Assembly: GCA_027482795.1 (NCBI GenBank)
Contig: JAIXVS010000059.1
Location: 1 to 16,773, forward strand
Direction: 5' to 3'
Source: Rhodobacter sp.
GTDB lineage: Bacteria; Pseudomonadota; Alphaproteobacteria; Rhodobacterales; Rhodobacteraceae
Length of the DNA: 16,773 nt
Shown here: in pieces, positions 7,078-14,413 of the stretch
How positions within the stretch are numbered: position 1 is the first letter of the stretch
Layout of the letters: every line of letters begins with the position of its first letter
Translations under genes and position numbers: made by a program
Notes under the pieces: generated by a model
What the model was told of the DNA's origin: nothing
The model's database searches: none
What the model saw: only the letters and a program-made list of their open reading frames with translations

Positions 7078-8208
7078 ATGGGTGAACGTGTTCAAAAGGC
7101 CCTAATTATTGGGGGCGGATTTGCGGGGATGACGGCGGCGCTGCAACTGCAAGCGCAGGGTATATCCGTCGAACTGGTCGAGACAGACGCAGGCTGGCGG
7201 TCTTATGGGGCGGGGATCAGCCTGAATGGGGCGACGCTGCGGGTGATCCGCCAGCTTGGCCTGCTGGATCAATTTCTGGCGGCAGGGGCGGCCACGGATG
7301 GCGTGCATATGCGCGCGCCCAATGACATGATTGTGGCCGAATTGCCCACCCCGCGCGTGGCTGGCCCCGATGTGCCAGGAAGTGCGGGCATCATGCGCCC
7401 TGCCTTGGCGCGTATCTTATCGGATGCTGTGCGCGCCGCGGGCATCAAGCTGCGCCTTGGGCAAAGTTTCACCGACATTACCGAGACGGCAGATGCGGTG
7501 CGCGTCACCTTCACCGATGGTACGGCAGATAGCTATGATATGGTTGTGGGGGCCGATGGCGTGTATTCGGCGGTGCGCAAGGCGCTGTTTCCATCTGCGC
7601 CGCAGCCGCAGTTTGTTGGCCAATCCGTGTGGCGGGCGGTTTTGCCGCGCCCTGCGGAAATCTCCACCGTGACCATGTGGATGGGGCCAAAGTTAAAGGT
7701 TGGGCTTAATTTGGTGGGGGCCGAGGAAACCTATCTGTTCCTAACCGAAGACCGCCCCACCAATGATTTTGTGGCCCCAGAGACCCAACTGGCCACGCTT
7801 AAGGGTCTGCTCGCGCAATTTGGATCGCCCATCGTGCGTCAATTGGGCGCGGATCTGCACGAGGGCAGCCAGATTGTCTATCGCCCGCTGGAACAGCTTT
7901 TGTTGCCCCGCCCTTGGTATCGCGGGCGCGTGGTGCTGATCGGCGATGCGGTACATTCCACCACGCCGCATTTGGCCGCAGGGGCCTGCATTGGCATCGA
8001 AGATGCGGTGGTTTTGGCCGAAGAAATCGCCCGCGCGCCCGATCTGACAGCGGCGCTGGACGCCTATCAAAACCGCCGCTGGGAAAGGTGCCGCATGGTC
8101 GTCGAAAACTCGGCCAAGCTGGCGCAGATCGAAATCACGGGCGGCAGCCGTGAAGAGCACGCCGCCATCATGAAGCAATCAATGATCAGTTTGGCGCAGC
8201 CGATCTGA
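7078..8208 (+). CDS. FAD-dependent aromatic monooxygenase (class A flavoprotein hydroxylase)
   Basis: Protein of 376 residues with the three signatures of class A flavin hydroxylases. The GxGxxG dinucleotide motif is IIGGGFAG (residues 10-17), the DG motif is GADGVYSAVR (158-167) and the GD motif is VVLIGDAVHSTTPH (285-298). It would use NAD(P)H and O2 to hydroxylate an aromatic ring, in the manner of salicylate or 3-hydroxybenzoate hydroxylases. The start is ATG 7078, with a strong GGGAGGGGAG at 7064-7073; a GTG at 7075 is the alternative. It lies 24 bases after the Rieske stop. It probably makes the dihydroxylated substrate for the extradiol enzyme two genes upstream. Class is firm, substrate unknown. 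Confidence 0.88.
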   Translation: MGERVQKALIIGGGFAGMTAALQLQAQGISVELVETDAGWRSYGAGISLNGATLRVIRQLGLLDQFLAAGAATDGVHMRAPNDMIVAELPTPRVAGPDVPGSAGIMRPALARILSDAVRAAGIKLRLGQSFTDITETADAVRVTFTDGTADSYDMVVGADGVYSAVRKALFPSAPQPQFVGQSVWRAVLPRPAEISTVTMWMGPKLKVGLNLVGAEETYLFLTEDRPTNDFVAPETQLATLKGLLAQFGSPIVRQLGADLHEGSQIVYRPLEQLLLPRPWYRGRVVLIGDAVHSTTPHLAAGACIGIEDAVVLAEEIARAPDLTAALDAYQNRRWERCRMVVENSAKLAQIEITGGSREEHAAIMKQSMISLAQPI

Positions 8209-8238
8209 CAAAAAATCAAAACTCTGGGAGGAGAGACT

Positions 8239-9354
8239 ATGAAATTTGGATTTATGGGCGTGGCCGCGTTGATCGTGGCGCATGTGGCGGGGATGATCGA
8301 TCTGGTGGCCTTGCCAATTTGGGTGGGGGCGCTGCAAGAACGCTATGGCTTTTCGCTGCAACAATCGGGCGGGCTCGTGACTTTATTTTTGCTGGGCGTC
8401 GTCTTGGCCAGCGTCACCGTTGCGCCGCGCTTTAACCGCGTGAACCAAAAGATGGTGGCTGTCATCGGCTTTGGCGTGGCGGCATTGGCCTTTTTTGGGG
8501 CGGCCCAGCAAACGGGGTTTGGCCCCTTGGCCGCACTGCACGCGCTGGCGGGGGTTGCGGCAGGATCGGCCCTGTCGATGGTGCATGGCGCAATCGGGCG
8601 CGCGGAAAACCCGCACCGTTTGTTCGCGATGGCGGGCATCGGGCTGGGCCTGTTCGCGGTGGTGTTTTTGGGGGCGGTGCCGCAAGTGATGATCGCCATG
8701 GGCGGGCAGGCGCTGTTTTTGGCCTTTGCCGCCGTGATGGGGCTGGCCACTGTGTTCACTGCCGCCTTTATGCGCGCGCCTGGCCCCGCCCCAACCGAGG
8801 CGGACCGCGCCCCCTTTTCGCGCACGGTATGGTTTTTGATCTTTGGCGTTAGCCTGATGACATTTAACCAAGCGATGGTGTTTTCCTTTGTTGAAGTGAT
8901 CGGCGGCGCGCGCGGCTTTTCCAAAGATACGGTGCTGGCCGTGCTGATCGCCTTGGGCTTTGTCAACTTGTTCATCCCTGCCCCGCTGGCGGCCATTTTG
9001 GAAAAACGCCTGCCCGCCTTTGGCGTGGTGCAGGCGGGCCCTGTGGTGCAGGCGATTTTGGCATTGGTTGTCACCTCGGCCACGATCTTCCCGCTTTGGG
9101 CGCCTGCCGCAGCGGTGTTCGTGGCTGTTCAGATCTTTACGCATACCTTCGCCTTTGGCCTGCTGGCGCGGCTCGATACATCTGGGCGCGCTGTGGCGGC
9201 AACGCCTGCGATGCTGATGATCGGCTCGGCGCTGGGGCCGTTCATCGGCGGCGCACTGAGCCAGAACATCGGCTTTGGCGCGCTGGGCGTGGCGGCTGTG
9301 ATCGTGGGGGCTGCATCGACGCTGTGCTTTGCCCGCGCTAAGGCCAACGCATGA
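8239..9354 (+). CDS. MFS transporter
   Basis: Membrane protein of 371 residues with about twelve hydrophobic segments, starting at residue 7 (GVAALIVAHVAGMIDLVALP). A polar loop near residues 172-192 (RAPGPAPTEADRAPFS) divides the two six-helix halves, as in the major facilitator superfamily. The ATG at 8239 follows GGGAGGAGAG at 8226-8235, a strong ribosome site like that of the monooxygenase gene. The length is slightly short for MFS but within range. Its place in the middle of a catabolic operon suggests uptake of the aromatic substrate, or efflux of an intermediate. It ends in an ATGA overlap with the cupin gene. Confidence 0.82.
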   Translation: MKFGFMGVAALIVAHVAGMIDLVALPIWVGALQERYGFSLQQSGGLVTLFLLGVVLASVTVAPRFNRVNQKMVAVIGFGVAALAFFGAAQQTGFGPLAALHALAGVAAGSALSMVHGAIGRAENPHRLFAMAGIGLGLFAVVFLGAVPQVMIAMGGQALFLAFAAVMGLATVFTAAFMRAPGPAPTEADRAPFSRTVWFLIFGVSLMTFNQAMVFSFVEVIGGARGFSKDTVLAVLIALGFVNLFIPAPLAAILEKRLPAFGVVQAGPVVQAILALVVTSATIFPLWAPAAAVFVAVQIFTHTFAFGLLARLDTSGRAVAATPAMLMIGSALGPFIGGALSQNIGFGALGVAAVIVGAASTLCFARAKANA

Positions 9355-9935
9355 GCGCGCTGCCCCCCATCACGCGCATCGTGACGGGCCATGATGCGGC
9401 GGGCCGCGCGGTGATTGCATCGCAGGGCCCGCTGCCAACAGTGGTCGAATTGGCGGCCATTCCCGGCACCGTGTTTCACGAGGTGTGGGCCACAACCCAA
9501 ACCCCCGCCTATGTGGGCAATGACCCCGACCCAACGCTTGGCCCGCTGACCTTGCCACCCCCGCGCAATGGCACGCGCATTCGCTTTGTCGATATTCCGC
9601 CCGATACAGATGATTTTCTGGCCACGGGGGCAGGAAAAATGGGCGCGGCCTTTGCCGAAATTGGCGATATGGGCGCGTCGACCATAGAGGACAGCAGCCC
9701 GCACCCCCTGATGCACCGCACGCAGTCGGTTGATTACGGCATCGTCATTTCGGGCGAATTGACCTTGGTTCTGGATCAGGGCGAGGCGCGGTTGACCCCC
9801 GGCACTGTGGTGATCCAGCGCGGCACCAACCACGCTTGGGCCAACCGTTCAGGCGCGGTCTGCCGCATGCTGTTTGTGCTGGTGGATGGGGCCTATGACC
9901 CTGAAATCGCTGCCAATTTAAAGGGACCAAAATGA
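9351..9935 (+). CDS. Cupin-domain protein
   Basis: Protein of 194 residues. The C-terminal half is a single cupin barrel. Motif 1 is HRTQSVDYGIVISGE (residues 122-136) and motif 2 is GTVVIQRGTNHAW (151-163), giving candidate metal ligands His122, Glu136 and His161. The N-terminal ~95 residues are Pro-rich with no domain I recognise. It is far too short for gentisate or homogentisate dioxygenase, so a small metal-dependent isomerase, decarboxylase or dioxygenase, or a binding role, is more likely. It overlaps the MFS gene by ATGA and the next gene by ATGA. Fold is firm; function is unknown. Confidence 0.78.
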   Translation: MSALPPITRIVTGHDAAGRAVIASQGPLPTVVELAAIPGTVFHEVWATTQTPAYVGNDPDPTLGPLTLPPPRNGTRIRFVDIPPDTDDFLATGAGKMGAAFAEIGDMGASTIEDSSPHPLMHRTQSVDYGIVISGELTLVLDQGEARLTPGTVVIQRGTNHAWANRSGAVCRMLFVLVDGAYDPEIAANLKGPK

Positions 9936-10897
9936 AGCTGGCCAGTTACAATGATGGCAGCCTAGATGGGCAACTGCATGTCGTCTCGCGCGATTTGGCC
10001 CGCACGGCGCGGGCAGATGTGCCCAGCCTGCTAGCAGCCTTGCAGAATTGGGATGCCGCCGCCCCCGCGCTGCAGGCCCTGTCAGACCGCGTCAACAACA
10101 GCGGCGATTTCCCGCCCTTTGATCCCGCGCTCTGTATGGCCCCCCTGCCCCGCGCGCCTGCATGGCTGGATGCCTCGGCTTTCTTGAACCATGGGCGCTT
10201 GATGGATCAGGCCTTTGGCAATGACCCTATCCCAGATTTCGAGACGATCCCCCTTGTCTACCAAGGCGCATCGGATGATTTTCGCGGGCCGATGGGCAAT
10301 GTCGAATTTCCCAGCCAAGCCGATATGATCGATATGGAAGGCGAGTTTGGCGTGATATTGGGCCATGTGCCGATGGGCACCGATGCGCCAGCCTGCCTTG
10401 GCGCGGTGCGCCTGTTGGTGCAAATCAACGATTGGTCGCTGCGCGCCTTTGGCCCGCGCGAAATGCGGTGCGGCTTTGGCTTTGTTCAGGCAAAACCTGC
10501 CACGGGCTTTGCGCCCTTGGCCATCACCCCCGATGAAATTACCCCCCATTGGGACAGCGGGCGTATCCATTTGCCCCTGCATGTGTGGATCAATGACCGC
10601 CCCGTTGGCCGCGCCCATGGCGGCGAGATGCATTTTGATTTTGGCCAAATCATCGCACATTGCGCGCGCACACGGCATTTGACGGCGGGGACGATCATCG
10701 GTTCGGGCACGGTATCGAACGCAGACCGCGCGGCGGGATCGTCCTGCATTTCCGAAATCCGCGTGATCGAGAAAATTGACCAAGGCACCCCGAAAACGCC
10801 GTTTTTATCATATGGAGACAGGGTACGGATGCAGGCGCAGATGCCTGACGGCAGCCTGCCCTTTGGCACATTAGATCAGCGCGTGGTACCCGCCTGA
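9932..10897 (+). CDS. Fumarylacetoacetate hydrolase (FAH) family hydrolase
   Basis: Protein of 321 residues of the bacterial full-length fumarylacetoacetase-like type. Visible active-site features are Asp115/Asp116 (GASDDF), the metal ligands Glu136 and Glu138 in DMEGEFGV, Asp167 in QINDWSLR, Lys188 in QAKPATGF, and GSGTVSN at 257-263. The family cleaves C-C bonds in fumaryl- or acylpyruvate-type compounds, or hydrates 2-oxo-pent-4-enoates, with Mg/Mn/Ca. It has the expected length for homogentisate/gentisate-pathway hydrolases, but no matching cupin ring-cleaver is present. It probably acts late on the ring-cleavage product. The start overlaps the cupin stop as ATGA; the stop overlaps the next start by one base. 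Confidence 0.88.
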   Translation: MKLASYNDGSLDGQLHVVSRDLARTARADVPSLLAALQNWDAAAPALQALSDRVNNSGDFPPFDPALCMAPLPRAPAWLDASAFLNHGRLMDQAFGNDPIPDFETIPLVYQGASDDFRGPMGNVEFPSQADMIDMEGEFGVILGHVPMGTDAPACLGAVRLLVQINDWSLRAFGPREMRCGFGFVQAKPATGFAPLAITPDEITPHWDSGRIHLPLHVWINDRPVGRAHGGEMHFDFGQIIAHCARTRHLTAGTIIGSGTVSNADRAAGSSCISEIRVIEKIDQGTPKTPFLSYGDRVRMQAQMPDGSLPFGTLDQRVVPA

Positions 10898-11802
10898 TGC
10901 GCGTTTTGATTACGGGGGCAGATGGATTTATTGGCCGCGCCTTGGCCCGCGCTGTGGCGGCGCAGGGGGCTGCGGGGCACCTTGTGCTAACCGACCGCCA
11001 GATCGGCGACGCCCCCTTTGGCGCGGTGGTGATGGCGGGGGATTTGACCAGCAGCGGCTTTCTGTCAAAGCTGACCGAGGGCGGCTTTGATCTGGTCTAT
11101 CATCTGGCCAGTATGCCCGGATCAATGGCCGAAGCGGGCCATGGCACAGACGTGAACCTGACGGCCCCCCTCGCCTTGGCGCAAGCGGTGGCGCGGGTGT
11201 CCAAAGGCGCGCGGTTTGTTTTTGCCTCGTCCATCGCCGTCTATGGCGCGGTGACCGATACCGTCACGCCGCAAACGCTGCCCAGCCCGCAGATCAGCTA
11301 TGGCGCGCACAAATGGATGACCGAGATTTTCTTAACCGATATGGCGCGGCGCGGCGATTTATCCGCTGTCAGCCTGCGCCTGCCGGGTATTGTTGCGCGG
11401 CCCGCCGCAGAAACAGGCCACGGTTCGGCCTTTATGAGTGCGCTGTTTCACAAAATAGCTGCGGGGGCAGAGTTTGACTGCCCTGTCCCACAATCGGCGC
11501 AATGCTGGTGGCTCTCGCGCAGGGCCTGCGTTGCGGCCCTGATCCATGCAGCGGGTCTAGGCAGTGCGCAGACCGTCATTCAGCCCCCCGTTTTGCACCT
11601 GACCATAGGCGATGTGGCACAGGCAGCCTGCGAAGTTCTGGGCCAAAGCGCGCAGATCACTTGGGGCGATGATGCGCGCCTCACCTCGCTGTTTGGCACG
11701 ATGCCGCCCTTGGATGCAAGCGTGGCCTTGCGCGCGGGTTTTACCGCCGACAGGGATGTCCGCGCCCTTGTGCGAAATGCTCTTAGTCAGGAAAACCCAT
11801 GA
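10897..11802 (+). CDS. NAD(P)-dependent epimerase/dehydratase-type extended SDR
   Basis: Protein of 301 residues of the extended short-chain dehydrogenase family. The nucleotide motif is GADGFIG (residues 7-13), the active site is Tyr135-x3-Lys139 (YGAHK), and Ser111/Ser112 lies in FASSIAVYG. Asp33 at the end of the second strand suggests NAD rather than NADP. The sequence resembles DenD-like sugar-acid dehydrogenases more than true nucleotide-sugar epimerases. In this operon a dehydrogenase or reductase of a pathway intermediate is more likely than sugar epimerisation. Translation is coupled to both neighbours (TGATG before, ATGA after). Confidence 0.82.
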   Translation: MRVLITGADGFIGRALARAVAAQGAAGHLVLTDRQIGDAPFGAVVMAGDLTSSGFLSKLTEGGFDLVYHLASMPGSMAEAGHGTDVNLTAPLALAQAVARVSKGARFVFASSIAVYGAVTDTVTPQTLPSPQISYGAHKWMTEIFLTDMARRGDLSAVSLRLPGIVARPAAETGHGSAFMSALFHKIAAGAEFDCPVPQSAQCWWLSRRACVAALIHAAGLGSAQTVIQPPVLHLTIGDVAQAACEVLGQSAQITWGDDARLTSLFGTMPPLDASVALRAGFTADRDVRALVRNALSQENP

Positions 11803-12566
11803 AAATCATTGATTTATCGGTTGCCATCGATAACGAAACCCCCGCAGATCCGCCAGGTCTGGGGCCCAAAATCATCTATAAATCACACAAGGACGGCGCG
11901 CGCGAATATGAAACCTTTTTCCCGGGCCTAAATGGGAATGACCTGCCAGACAGCGAGGGGCCTGCCGTTGAAATCCTTACCTGCTCGACCCATGTGGGCA
12001 CGCATCTGGACGCGCCATGGCACTTCGCCTCGACCATGAACCACGGCCAGCGCGCGCTGACGATTGACGAAATACCGCTGGATTGGTGCATCCGCCCTGG
12101 CGTTCGGTTGGATTTCAGGCATCTGCCCGACGGGCATATCGTCTCAGCAGCACAAGTGCAGGCGGCGCTGGAAGATATTGGCCACAAGCTAAGCCCCTTT
12201 GATATTGTGCTGATGAATACCTCGGCTGGCGCAGCCTATGGCCAGCCCGACTATATCCACAAAGGCTGCGGTTTTGGCCGCGAGGCGACGCTTTGGCTGC
12301 TAGATCAAGGCGTTCGCATCACGGGCACAGATGCGTGGTCATGGGACCCGCCGTTCAGCTTTACCCGCCAAAGGTTCGCGCAGTCGGGCGATGCGGGCCT
12401 GATTTGGGAAGGGCATAAGGCAGGGCGCGAGGGGGTATTTTTGCATTTGGAAAAACTGACAGCACTGGATCAATTGCCGCCAACGGGATTTACTGTTTCG
12501 TGCTTGCCCGTAAAAGTGCGTGCAGGCTCTGCGGGGTGGTGCCGCGCCGTTGCCATAATGTCCTAA
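11799..12566 (+). CDS. Metal-dependent cyclase-family hydrolase (KynB/isatin hydrolase-like)
   Basis: Protein of 255 residues of the cyclase superfamily. The signature HVGTHLDAPWHF (residues 65-76) supplies His65, His69, Asp71 and His75 for a metal centre. Characterised relatives hydrolyse N-formylkynurenine, isatin, or trans-dienelactone (Mn-dependent type), so amide, lactone or ring-opening hydrolysis is likely here. It is the last gene of the operon, overlapping the SDR stop as ATGA. No clear intrinsic terminator follows. Family call is firm. Function in this pathway, perhaps on a lactone or a cyclic amide, is inference. Confidence 0.87.
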   Translation: MKIIDLSVAIDNETPADPPGLGPKIIYKSHKDGAREYETFFPGLNGNDLPDSEGPAVEILTCSTHVGTHLDAPWHFASTMNHGQRALTIDEIPLDWCIRPGVRLDFRHLPDGHIVSAAQVQAALEDIGHKLSPFDIVLMNTSAGAAYGQPDYIHKGCGFGREATLWLLDQGVRITGTDAWSWDPPFSFTRQRFAQSGDAGLIWEGHKAGREGVFLHLEKLTALDQLPPTGFTVSCLPVKVRAGSAGWCRAVAIMS

Positions 12567-12577
12567 TGGCGGCGCGC

Positions 12578-12865
12578 CTAGGCAGAAATTCGCGGTCCTA
12601 GATGTTCGGCATGCCCATCCAACTTAAGGAAGGATAGACTCTGCGCAGCCTGCTGTGGCGCAAAGGCGGCAAAGATGCCCCTTTTCTGAAACCGCATGAC
12701 CTTGCGCAACTCCTTAATCAAGCAAGACTGCGGGATTAAGTTTCGCGCAATTGTGCGGGTCAAGCAGCGCGCGTTTAGCTTGACCCAGCGCTATGCGCAA
12801 CGCTTGTTCCCCGTCCGAAGGTTCATGATATGGGTCTTCACCGCGCCAAAGCAGATCAGACGGTC
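12578..12865 (-). pseudogene. Decayed C-terminal coding remnant (possibly FAD-linked oxidase)
   Basis: On the - strand one frame is open from about 12863 to a TAA at 12714-12716. It reads protein-like, including EQALRIALGQAKRALLDP and then LNPAVLLD. This resembles the C-terminal helix and NPG-like tail of GlcD-type FAD-linked oxidases (ALxxMRxIKxALDPxxxxNPG). A second - frame continues to a TAG at 12578 with FAAFAPQQAAQSLSFLKLDG. No start codon with a ribosome site is seen, and upstream - strand frames are full of stops. It is best read as a degraded gene end; the family is a guess. Confidence 0.28.
12757..12786. repeat. 9-bp perfect inverted repeat
   Basis: GGGTCAAGC at 12757-12765 and GCTTGACCC at 12778-12786 are exact inverted copies with a 12-base spacer. 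No T-run follows on either strand, so it is not a standard terminator. It overlaps the decayed - strand remnant. Confidence 0.5.
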
Positions 12866-13142
12866 AAAACCTAACCCACAGATTTCATCCCACACAAATC
12901 GCCCGCAACGCCCCGATTACAATCGCCCAATTTCGGCAAACGAGATGCGCTTAGCGTTCATCAAAGCTTTTTGACCAACACCTAGAAATTCTGACCCCTA
13001 CCCTGACCCGCGCGCTTGGCACCACTACCGAACAAGCAAAATCCATTGGGCATGATGAATAGTCTTAAGGAAATATTGGCGAATAAGGGGGAGGAACACC
13101 ATTCAAATGCTTCCAGCTGTAATCTTAATGTCGACTTGAAAT

Positions 13143-13256
13143 ATGACAGACAACATCGAGCAGGACCGAAGTGATTCCCTCACTCGGCGCGTCGCGGACC
13201 AGCAGCAGCCCGCTCTGCAACCCAAGCGCAAAAGGTATTTTGATCAAACAATTTAA
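13143..13256 (+). CDS. Possible 37-residue small protein
   Basis: An ATG at 13143 opens a 37-codon frame to TAA at 13254-13256. The product is hydrophilic (MTDNIEQDRSDSLTRR at the start, then Gln-rich, ending in a basic PKRKRYF segment). Codon use looks like the real genes of this window, but no Shine-Dalgarno is present just upstream. It may be a small protein, the N-terminal stub of a lost gene, or chance. Confidence 0.22.
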   Translation: MTDNIEQDRSDSLTRRVADQQQPALQPKRKRYFDQTI

Positions 13257-13265
13257 GAGAAATAA

Positions 13266-13273
13266 TTAACCAT
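13266..13273 (+). promoter_or_regulatory. CtrA-like half-site
   Basis: TTAACCAT matches the half-site described for the alphaproteobacterial cell-cycle and surface-trait regulator CtrA. It lies in an AT-rich stretch about 60 bp upstream of a TATAAT box and 130 bp before the RTX gene. A second partial match (TTAACC) occurs at 13352-13357. A short motif like this can occur by chance. Confidence 0.35.
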
Positions 13274-13332
13274 AAATCAGATACTTATCCCCTAAGAACC
13301 GCGTGTTATCAGAGGGTTTTTTCTTTTTTTGA

Positions 13333-13338
13333 TATAAT
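13333..13338 (+). promoter_or_regulatory. TATAAT box upstream of the RTX gene
   Basis: A perfect -10 hexamer follows the T-rich run 13317-13330 and sits 66 bp before the GTG at 13404. No good -35 is present at the right spacing, so activator dependence (for example on the nearby CtrA-like site) is possible. Confidence 0.4.
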
Positions 13339-13403
13339 TGCGCCGTAATTCTTAACCTGCACAATCAGAGCGGTGGGAAGTTACAATCACCCCACTTCAC
13401 GTT

Positions 13404-14243
13404 GTGGCACATTTTCAATTTTCAGGCGCAATTGCCATGCTGCAGTTTGCCGCTGCCAGCGAACGAGGAAACCGTGTCTTTAATCCCCTACTTGCAACCT
13501 CTTCGACAGGGTGCTCTTGCGCCAAACATGATCCGATTGCCGCCGCCCATGAGGCGTCGGTGCAAGGCAATACCATTTTGTCGACGCAAAGCGATGCGCC
13601 GCTGATTATGAACGCGGCAGGCACAGCGCCTATCCCTGATGGTATGCAGTTCTATTTGGCGTTTCAGTTGGACTGGCAGGGCGATGACCGCGAGGAATTT
13701 CAGGTTTTGGCACGCGTGGCAGACCCTGTTCCCAATCCAACAAACCAGATTTTGCTATGGCAGTTTTTTGGTACGACGCAGGTTCAGCTCGTTATCACGG
13801 TCAACGGCGTGGAGCGCAGTTTGATTGTTGACCAGATTATGGTGAACAGTGACCGTGCTTGGGTTGTGCAGGTCACCGATGACGGGCGAGCGCAACTGTT
13901 GATCGACAATGTTTTGCGCGGCGAGATGATCGTGGGCGATATCAGCCCCATTCCGCGCGGCAATGTCGAACTCGGCGATAACACCGCAGGCTTTGGCAAC
14001 CAAGTTTGGGGCGAATACACGAATGTGCGCGCAGATGTGAATGGCGACGGTCTGCAAGACGTGGTGACCGTTCCCGCCGCGCGCCTGCCTGTGCCCTTTA
14101 CGCCAAACCCAATTCCTGATCTGCCAAACACCAACCCGAATGGATTTACCAACACTGCCCAAGTGCCGAACGAGGATCGCATCGTTGCAGTGGCCGATAC
14201 GGGCAATTCGATTATTGATGCCATTGCCCTGCCCACAGCATAG
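13404..14243 (+). CDS. N-terminal fragment of the RTX protease: LamG-like module ending at an amber codon
   Basis: A 279-residue frame ends at TAG 14241-14243. Codons at about 13590-14066 encode a beta-rich LamG/concanavalin-like sandwich with WVVQVTDDGRAQLLIDNVL and SPIPRGNVELGDN. It finishes in the EF-hand-like DVNGDGLQDVV, a probable calcium loop. A Pro/Asn linker follows, then GNSIIDAIALPTA just before the stop. That last stretch matches the opening of M10 metalloprotease domains, where a Trp normally follows shortly before a TITYSF-like strand; here KGDTIAFSF comes directly after the TAG. If translated alone, the fragment would be a LamG module without protease or RTX. Confidence 0.6.
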   Translation: MAHFQFSGAIAMLQFAAASERGNRVFNPLLATSSTGCSCAKHDPIAAAHEASVQGNTILSTQSDAPLIMNAAGTAPIPDGMQFYLAFQLDWQGDDREEFQVLARVADPVPNPTNQILLWQFFGTTQVQLVITVNGVERSLIVDQIMVNSDRAWVVQVTDDGRAQLLIDNVLRGEMIVGDISPIPRGNVELGDNTAGFGNQVWGEYTNVRADVNGDGLQDVVTVPAARLPVPFTPNPIPDLPNTNPNGFTNTAQVPNEDRIVAVADTGNSIIDAIALPTA

Positions 14244-14413
14244 AAGGGCGATACAATCGCCTTTTCCTTTAGCGTGCAAGATATTGATAACAATGGCGTC
14301 TCTGATTTTGACGAAGGCGGCTGGCGCGAGTTTTACACCAGCATTTTGACCAATGTCACCCAGTTCACGGGCGTTGATTTTTGGGAGCGCCCCGAAGGTC
14401 AAGGCACGATTGA

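Larger units (their letters stand above)
12567..13403. other. Intergenic region without a convincing intact gene
   Basis: 837 bases between the catabolic operon and the RTX gene. I see a coding remnant on the - strand at 12578-12865, a 9-bp inverted repeat at 12757-12786, one small candidate ORF at 13143-13256, and an AT-rich end from about 13230 with promoter-like motifs. A + frame at 12696-12974 is open for 92 codons, but its product is basic and without any recognisable feature. No tRNA or rRNA was recognised. Confidence 0.6.

Noticed and set aside
8343..9144. Two long - strand open frames antisense to the MFS gene
   Set aside because: The products are low-complexity (Ala/Thr/Pro/Lys- or Arg/His/Gln-rich), the mirror of hydrophobic codons on the + strand; the MFS protein is clearly real.
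9351..9935. Gentisate or homogentisate dioxygenase
   Set aside because: Only 194 residues and a single cupin barrel; these dioxygenases are roughly twice as long with two barrels or extra domains.
12696..12974. 92-codon + strand open frame in the gap
   Set aside because: No ribosome site, basic composition without recognisable features, and it is antisense to more protein-like - strand text.
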